From Parus major (taxonomy: Eukaryota; Chordata; Aves; Passeriformes; Paridae), in contig NC_031768.1 of NCBI RefSeq assembly GCF_001522545.3, forward strand, positions 86,493,566 through 86,557,565: DNA of 64,000 nucleotides, in the 5' to 3' direction. The notes under the pieces were generated by a model. It did no database searches. It was not told the DNA's origin and was given only the letters and a program-made list of their open reading frames with translations. The stretch's first letter is position 1, and every line of letters starts with the position of its first letter. Below are positions 59,311 through 64,000 of the stretch, piece by piece. A program made the position numbers and the translations under genes.

Positions 59311-60007
59311 TGGGATGAGGTAAGTGTCCTGGATGACAAGAAGCGCCTGATCCGAACCTTTCAAGTGTGCAACGTGGCTGAACCGGGTCAGAACAACTGG
59401 CTGCGCACTCACTTCATAGAGCGGCGCGGAGCCCACCGCGTCCACGTCCGCCTCCGCTTCTCCGTGAGGGACTGTGCCAGCATGCGCACCGTGGCCTCTT
59501 CCTGCAAGGAGACTTTCACGCTCTACTACCACCAGGCGGAGGCTGACATAGCCTCTCAGGACATGCCAGAGTGGCGCGAGGGCCCCTGGACCAAAGTGGA
59601 CACTATTGCAGCTGATGAAAGCTTTTCCCAGGTGGACAGCACTGGGAAGGTGGTCAAGATGAATGTTAAAGTACGTAGCTTTGGGCCACTCACCAAGCAG
59701 GGCTTCTACCTGGCCTTCCAGGATTCGGGAGCCTGCATGTCCTTGGTGGCAGTCCAAGTATTTTTCTACAAGTGCCCAGCTGTGGTGAAAGGATTTGCCT
59801 CCTTTCCTGAAACGTTTGCTGGCGGGGAGAGGACGTCGCTGGTGGAGTCCCCAGGGACGTGTGTGCCCAACGCTGAAGAGACGAGCACGACGGGCTCCTC
59901 GAGTGTCCGGCTGCACTGCAATGGGGAAGGGGAGTGGATGGTGGCCATTGGACGGTGTACCTGCAAGGCTGGCTACCAGCCTGTGGACGATGAACGAGCC
60001 TGCCAAG
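59311..60007 (+). CDS. EPHB6 ligand-binding-domain exon
   Basis: The 697-nt exon opens on a codon boundary with WDEVSVLDD and ends CAAG|GTGAGA one base into a codon. It encodes most of the ephrin-binding jelly-roll: GQNNWLRTHFIERRGAHRVH, FSVRDC, CKETFTLYY, TKVDTIAADESFSQV, VRSFGPLTKQGFYLAFQD, GACMSLVAVQVFFYKCPAVV. The start of the cysteine-rich region follows: CVPNAEE, LHCNGEGEWMVAIGRCTCKA, GYQPVDDERACQ. From the ATG at 46364, residues 40-271 are in this exon. WDEVSVLDD and TFTLYY match EPHB6 best. EPHB6 is a catalytically inactive receptor that modulates other Eph receptors and is expressed in T cells. The kinase-like domain is outside the window. A 265-codon frame on the other strand is its shadow. 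Confidence 0.97.
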
Positions 60008-60192
60008 GTGAGAGAACTTTTTTCCCCTCGCCCTTTGGCAGCCATTCTCTCATTGGTTCTCTGTGTCAGCAATATTTGGCCCTAGCCAAAATTTCACAGA
60101 GCTGGGAGAGTAAATCATTTCTCACAGAGATTGCATTGTAGCAGCCTCTTCTCACACATTCAGCTCCGCAGACTGGAGTTGGAGTGACCACT
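60008..60192 (+). other. EPHB6 intron, first bases after the ligand-binding exon
   Basis: The intron begins GTGAGAGAAC. The open frame of the exon runs on into the intron to a stop at 60139-60141, which is a read-through artefact. Confidence 0.8.
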
Positions 60193-60619
60193 TTGTCGTG
60201 GTTTAGGAATGGTGTTCTCTAGTTTGATATTGCCACTAAAACCATGCTGCCCCTCGCTCCCTCTTCCAATTGGAAGTACAGACGGCAAAGATCATGGATT
60301 AAGATAAGAACAATTTACTGGAAACAGCAGTGAGATCATAGAATGAATGGTAACAGCAACAATATTAACAACAAAAGGTGTAAGACAGATGGTTTACATG
60401 GGAAGTGACAATGAACTAATACCAATCTGATTGGCTGTTTCTGACATGTTTTCTCAGAGCAGAAAGGAATGCCCCTTTCCTTGGAGTCTGTCTTCCCCCC
60501 AACCCTGTCAATGATAAGGGGTGGTGTAGCGTAGCATCTGGTCCTGGTTACACCCGCATAACCATGCCCACTCCCAGCTAATGCAAAAAATTGTCCTTGT
60601 CTTGGCTGAAACCAGGACA
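60193..60619 (-). mobile_element. Solo LTR, copy 3 (sense minus)
   Basis: This is the shortest and most complete copy of the family at 10375 and 37111. The plus strand reads TTGTCGTGGTTTAGG to GCTGAAACCAGGACA. The minus strand gives TGTCCTGGTTTCAGCC at its 5' end. CCACT at 60188-60192 and CCACT at 60620-60624 form a perfect 5-bp target-site duplication. The internal simple-sequence position holds only short AAC-rich sequence (about 60348-60378), so the assembly is gap-free. It sits 185 bases inside an EPHB6 intron, antisense to the gene. Internal blocks are more diverged from the other two copies. Confidence 0.75.
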
Positions 60620-63600
60620 CCACTGCTTGCTGCTAGGAACATGTTTGGAAACTCCACCAAGGCCTTAGTTACAGCTGCCACCAGAAACAGCCTCTCAGGG
60701 TACTTATAAAGAACTGTCAGGAGCAGGAGCTGTCTCTAAGCCAGATCTACCATAATTCCACTTCTTTACCAAGGTGCAACAGCACTAGAAGAAAGATGCC
60801 ACATGGAGGACAGCTGAGCCCAGAGCTAATACCCTCTCTACCCTAGTTATTTCTGGCCCTTTTGTTAGTGTATAGTAATAACATTTTAAAAAGGGGGAAA
60901 CAGCAGCAGCCTGGTCATGGGACAGAGAAAATGTGGCTCTGTGAACCTGTCCTGACTAGAAAAAGCAGTAATAATGGTATCATCATTACCAATAATGTAC
61001 TCTCTGCCCCAGGGCCAGTGGTATTTCTGTGACATGTCTGTAGGAGGAAGTAGAGTTCATTACATATCACCCAGAAGTGGTATTGGGCTAAAATATGGCC
61101 AAGCCTGATCCCCCAGTCTAATGTCATGACTGTGTTCCTATCTCAAGCTTCGGACAGTCCATTAGAGCAAACTGCTTATGTTGGTTATATAATTTGTGTA
61201 TGAAGTTCTTCTGGTGCTTCCTTTGTTTTAATACACATCTACTCATAATCTCTCGGCAGTGTAAAATGTTGCTGCACTACACTTAGTAGTCTAAAAAATA
61301 AATGCTATATGCAACCCAGTTTTGGCTGCTGACAAAATTTAGAAGTTGGATTTATTCAAACAAGAGTTCAGCTCGGACATGGAATGTATGAATACTCTGG
61401 TTAACACTGAGTGCAAATGCAACAAATAATTAATGGTTGTCAATAATATCTTACCTTAAATTCCTACTTCATGAAGTGATTTGGGTCATGCAAAATAGCA
61501 TCATTATTAAAATAGTTTTATTTTTAAAATACAGGTCATTGTGCTGGAGACTTAAAAAGCAATTAAAATTGATAGGTGCTTTTCATTTATTTAAACTTTG
61601 AGAATAATTAAAATATGTGTGCCTTTTTATCCTATTCATTCTAAGAGAAATGTAACTACATTCATTTGGTGCTGCTCCAGAGCCAATAAGCTCTGATGTA
61701 GAGCAGCTCTGTATGGCACTAAATTTGTTGTCTGCATGAGTAGCATGACTAGTTCACAGTCTAAATAAACTGCCAGTCAATAATTTAGTTTCAGATAGTA
61801 GTTTTAAGCAGTTAAAAAAAAAAAAAAAAAGAAAGAAAAAAAGAAAGATTTGGCTTGCCAAATAAAAAATAAAAATAAGGATTTTTTAAAAAAACTTGTC
61901 TTCCATTTTTTGAAGTATTCAGTTAAAGATGATACTTCCTTGCAGCCTCATTGTCATAGAAGCTGGAGATAGATGAAAATGATTTATATTATAAGGAATA
62001 GCTGAAATAATGACAGTCTATCAAGCTACAAAAGTCAGTTCCTATCATTTACTTCCCAAGATTCCATGAGCAGCCTAGAGCAGCCAGTGACAACCAAATA
62101 TGAATAACGTTAAAGGGTATTCTTTTCTCCTCATGTTTCTTTTATACTCCTCTGGCTTGCTCATCCTTCCTGGTCTCTTCTCCTGATAACAACATGTTGC
62201 TGTCCTGTCTGAATGAAGCCACATTCAGCTCGTGTCCCCTTGCTTGGTGTTTCTCTTCGTTGAGTCCTCTACAGCCCCTCTTGTCTGTCCGTCTGTCCGT
62301 GTGTCCTCCCTTCCTAAGAGCAGGCGTACACCGCGATACAGAGCTGCTGCCACGGTGTTTGAGATGAAACACGAAACAAAAGCAATAGCTCAAGGGCAGA
62401 TTTCCACTGATGATAATGCAGAGAGGTGTTCTTAATAAGACCGAAGAATCAACCAAGGATAAGAAGGAGAAGCAAGTTTCCTTCTTACACTTTGGCAGAA
62501 GAGTGTGTGGGCATTGCCTTCCCCCTCACCATATGCAAGCCCGTGGAGTCCTTCCTGGACCAGCTGTTACCTCTTTATTTAGAACAACAAATCTGCCAAG
62601 AGCCATTCTGGGCAGATAGATAGAAAGCCCTTTTTTTCCCCCTGCCCCCGTCATGATTTAAGGTACTTTCTTTTTTTCTTCACTTTTATAAGACTGCCTG
62701 CTCTATGTTACTATACAGCAGATTTCTCCAGCTAAATAGAAGAGTGAAATAACAACCTTTAAACAAGCCCTTTGGGTGATGTGGGGTGCAATCTGTGTGG
62801 GATTTACTTTTGACTTTATCTGAGTAGACTTGTCATGCTGAACAGTCAGAAAAGAGAATGGCAGTTTACAGAGGAAAAAAGAAGGCTGGGACCTCAGTTT
62901 CTTTTCCTTCTGTAGATGTTCACACACAAGGTGCCTTGCCGTACAAAATCATATAGTTTTTAAATTACCAGGTGCTTTTGAAAATAATATTTAGAATTTA
63001 TGACTGTGACTTTTTAAAAAATATTTCAAAAATGACAAATGTAGACAAAAAAGAGTGGAGGAATGACTGCCTGATAAAGTGCTTCCAAATAAAGAAGGAC
63101 AGAGCACTGGACAGAGCTGAGCTGATTAGCCATGTGTGTGGCACCTCTATACAAACATACTCAACCAGAGGCAGAATACACCAGCCAGAAAGAGGAGGAG
63201 GGAGCAAGTTTGAAGTCAAAAGCATTAAGCTGAACTTGGGAGAGGGAGGAGGGAAGGTGTTGGTTTAATGTTTGTTTTTGTTTTCTCATTACCCAAATCT
63301 ATGTTAATCAGCAATAAATTAAATTTCTCCAAGCCAAGTCTGTTGTGCCTACGATAGTAACTGGTAAACAAGCTCCCTGTCTTTATAACTTCTTTACCTC
63401 TGCCCACGAGCTTTCTCATCCAATTTTCTCCCTATGTCTTGCTGAGGAGGGAGAGTAAGAGGGTGGCTGGGTGGGCATTTGGGTGTCTACCAAGGTTAGC
63501 CATCTACATGGCTGCTTCTCCACTCTCATTTCTCTGGATATTTGTTTCTAAGAGTATTTAGCAAGCAAAAGGTATGCCTGTCATCTGGAGTAGCTGTAGG

Positions 63601-64000
63601 GATTCTATAAAATTGCCCATGTCCTTTGGCAATATGCAGTCCTTTCTGATTACAGAAGGAATCACATCTGTATTACTGATAACTCTAGGAGCAAGCAACT
63701 GTGCACGGAGCTGTTGGAGGTCTCATTTGGGAAGAATATTGCATGATTATTTTTATGTTATTAAAAAATGCCCTTTCTCACTAGCTTGGATAAGCCTTTT
63801 TCAGTGGGTGAGGCTAAGAGATTGTTAAGCTTTATATTAAAGTAAAAGATTCGATAGTCTGCTAAAAATATGCACATACTAGTAGCGAAGGGAAAAAAAG
63901 AACACAATAAGATCTTCTTAAATTTTAATCACTTAAAGGATGCTCCCTTTAAAACCACAGGATCATTTACATTCCAGGGACTTGTGAAAGTCATCTTCTC
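60620..64000 (+). other. EPHB6 intron, continues beyond the window
   Basis: I searched for the next Eph exon (about 150 bp, cysteine-rich, starting with the rest of an Ala codon then CP..) and did not find it, so the intron continues to the right edge. An A-rich run is at 61815-61850 and AT-rich low complexity follows to about 61890. No other gene or repeat was recognised. Confidence 0.6.

Noticed and set aside
59275..60072. 265-codon minus-strand frame opposite the EPHB6 ligand-binding exon
   Set aside because: It is the antisense shadow of a conserved, correctly spliced exon and has no domain of its own.
60001..60141. EPHB6 exon continuing to the in-frame stop at 60141
   Set aside because: A consensus donor (CAAG|GTGAGA) in the phase used by Eph genes ends the exon at 60007, and the sequence after it no longer resembles the Eph cysteine-rich region.

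Overview
The window looks like avian nuclear DNA, most likely from a songbird or close relative. It is AT-rich and intron-rich, carries CR1 LINEs in several states of decay, and holds three copies of a solo LTR whose sense strand begins TGTCCTGGTTTC, a family I recall as common in passerine assemblies. There is nothing prokaryotic: no operons, ribosome binding sites or CRISPR arrays. Nearly all long open frames are chance or repeat-derived. Four assembly gaps (7299-7438, 10489-10578, 12199-12488, 37296-37964) interrupt the sequence; three of them abut simple repeats.

Two genes are supported. The first is a complete-looking T-cell receptor beta variable gene on the minus strand (leader exon 4681-4729, V exon 4302-4584, followed by a 23-bp-spacer recombination signal at 4263-4301). 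The second is the 5' part of EPHB6 on the plus strand: a signal-peptide exon ending at 46415, a 65-nt exon at 56783-56847 and a 697-nt ligand-binding-domain exon at 59311-60007. Exon phases fit exactly. The rest of EPHB6 (cysteine-rich region, fibronectin repeats, membrane segment, pseudokinase) lies beyond the right edge. A CpG island at about 26640-27900 is the best candidate for the EPHB6 promoter, with one or more untranslated first exons and an intron of roughly 18-19 kb before the signal exon.

The layout is 1-7 kb, the inverted TRBV gene; 7-13 kb, gaps, microsatellites and LTRs; 17-20 kb, a GC-rich patch and a nested CR1-in-CR1 insertion; 26-28 kb, a CR1 fragment then the CpG island; 28-46 kb, mostly featureless presumed EPHB6 5' intron with a CR1 and an LTR; 46-60 kb, EPHB6 coding exons with a CR1 in intron 2 of the coding part; 60-64 kb, the next EPHB6 intron with a third LTR near its start.

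The main biological point is the arrangement. A single inverted V-beta segment lies next to EPHB6, as TRBV30 does in mammals. A V gene in this position can join D-J only by inversion. No D, J or C segment, and no second V gene, was recognised here; the rest of the locus should lie to the left. I found no convincing undescribed system. The most unusual sequence structures are the nested CR1, a hairpin that looks like a templated inverted duplication inside it, and a shared LTR position where different microsatellites have grown in different copies.
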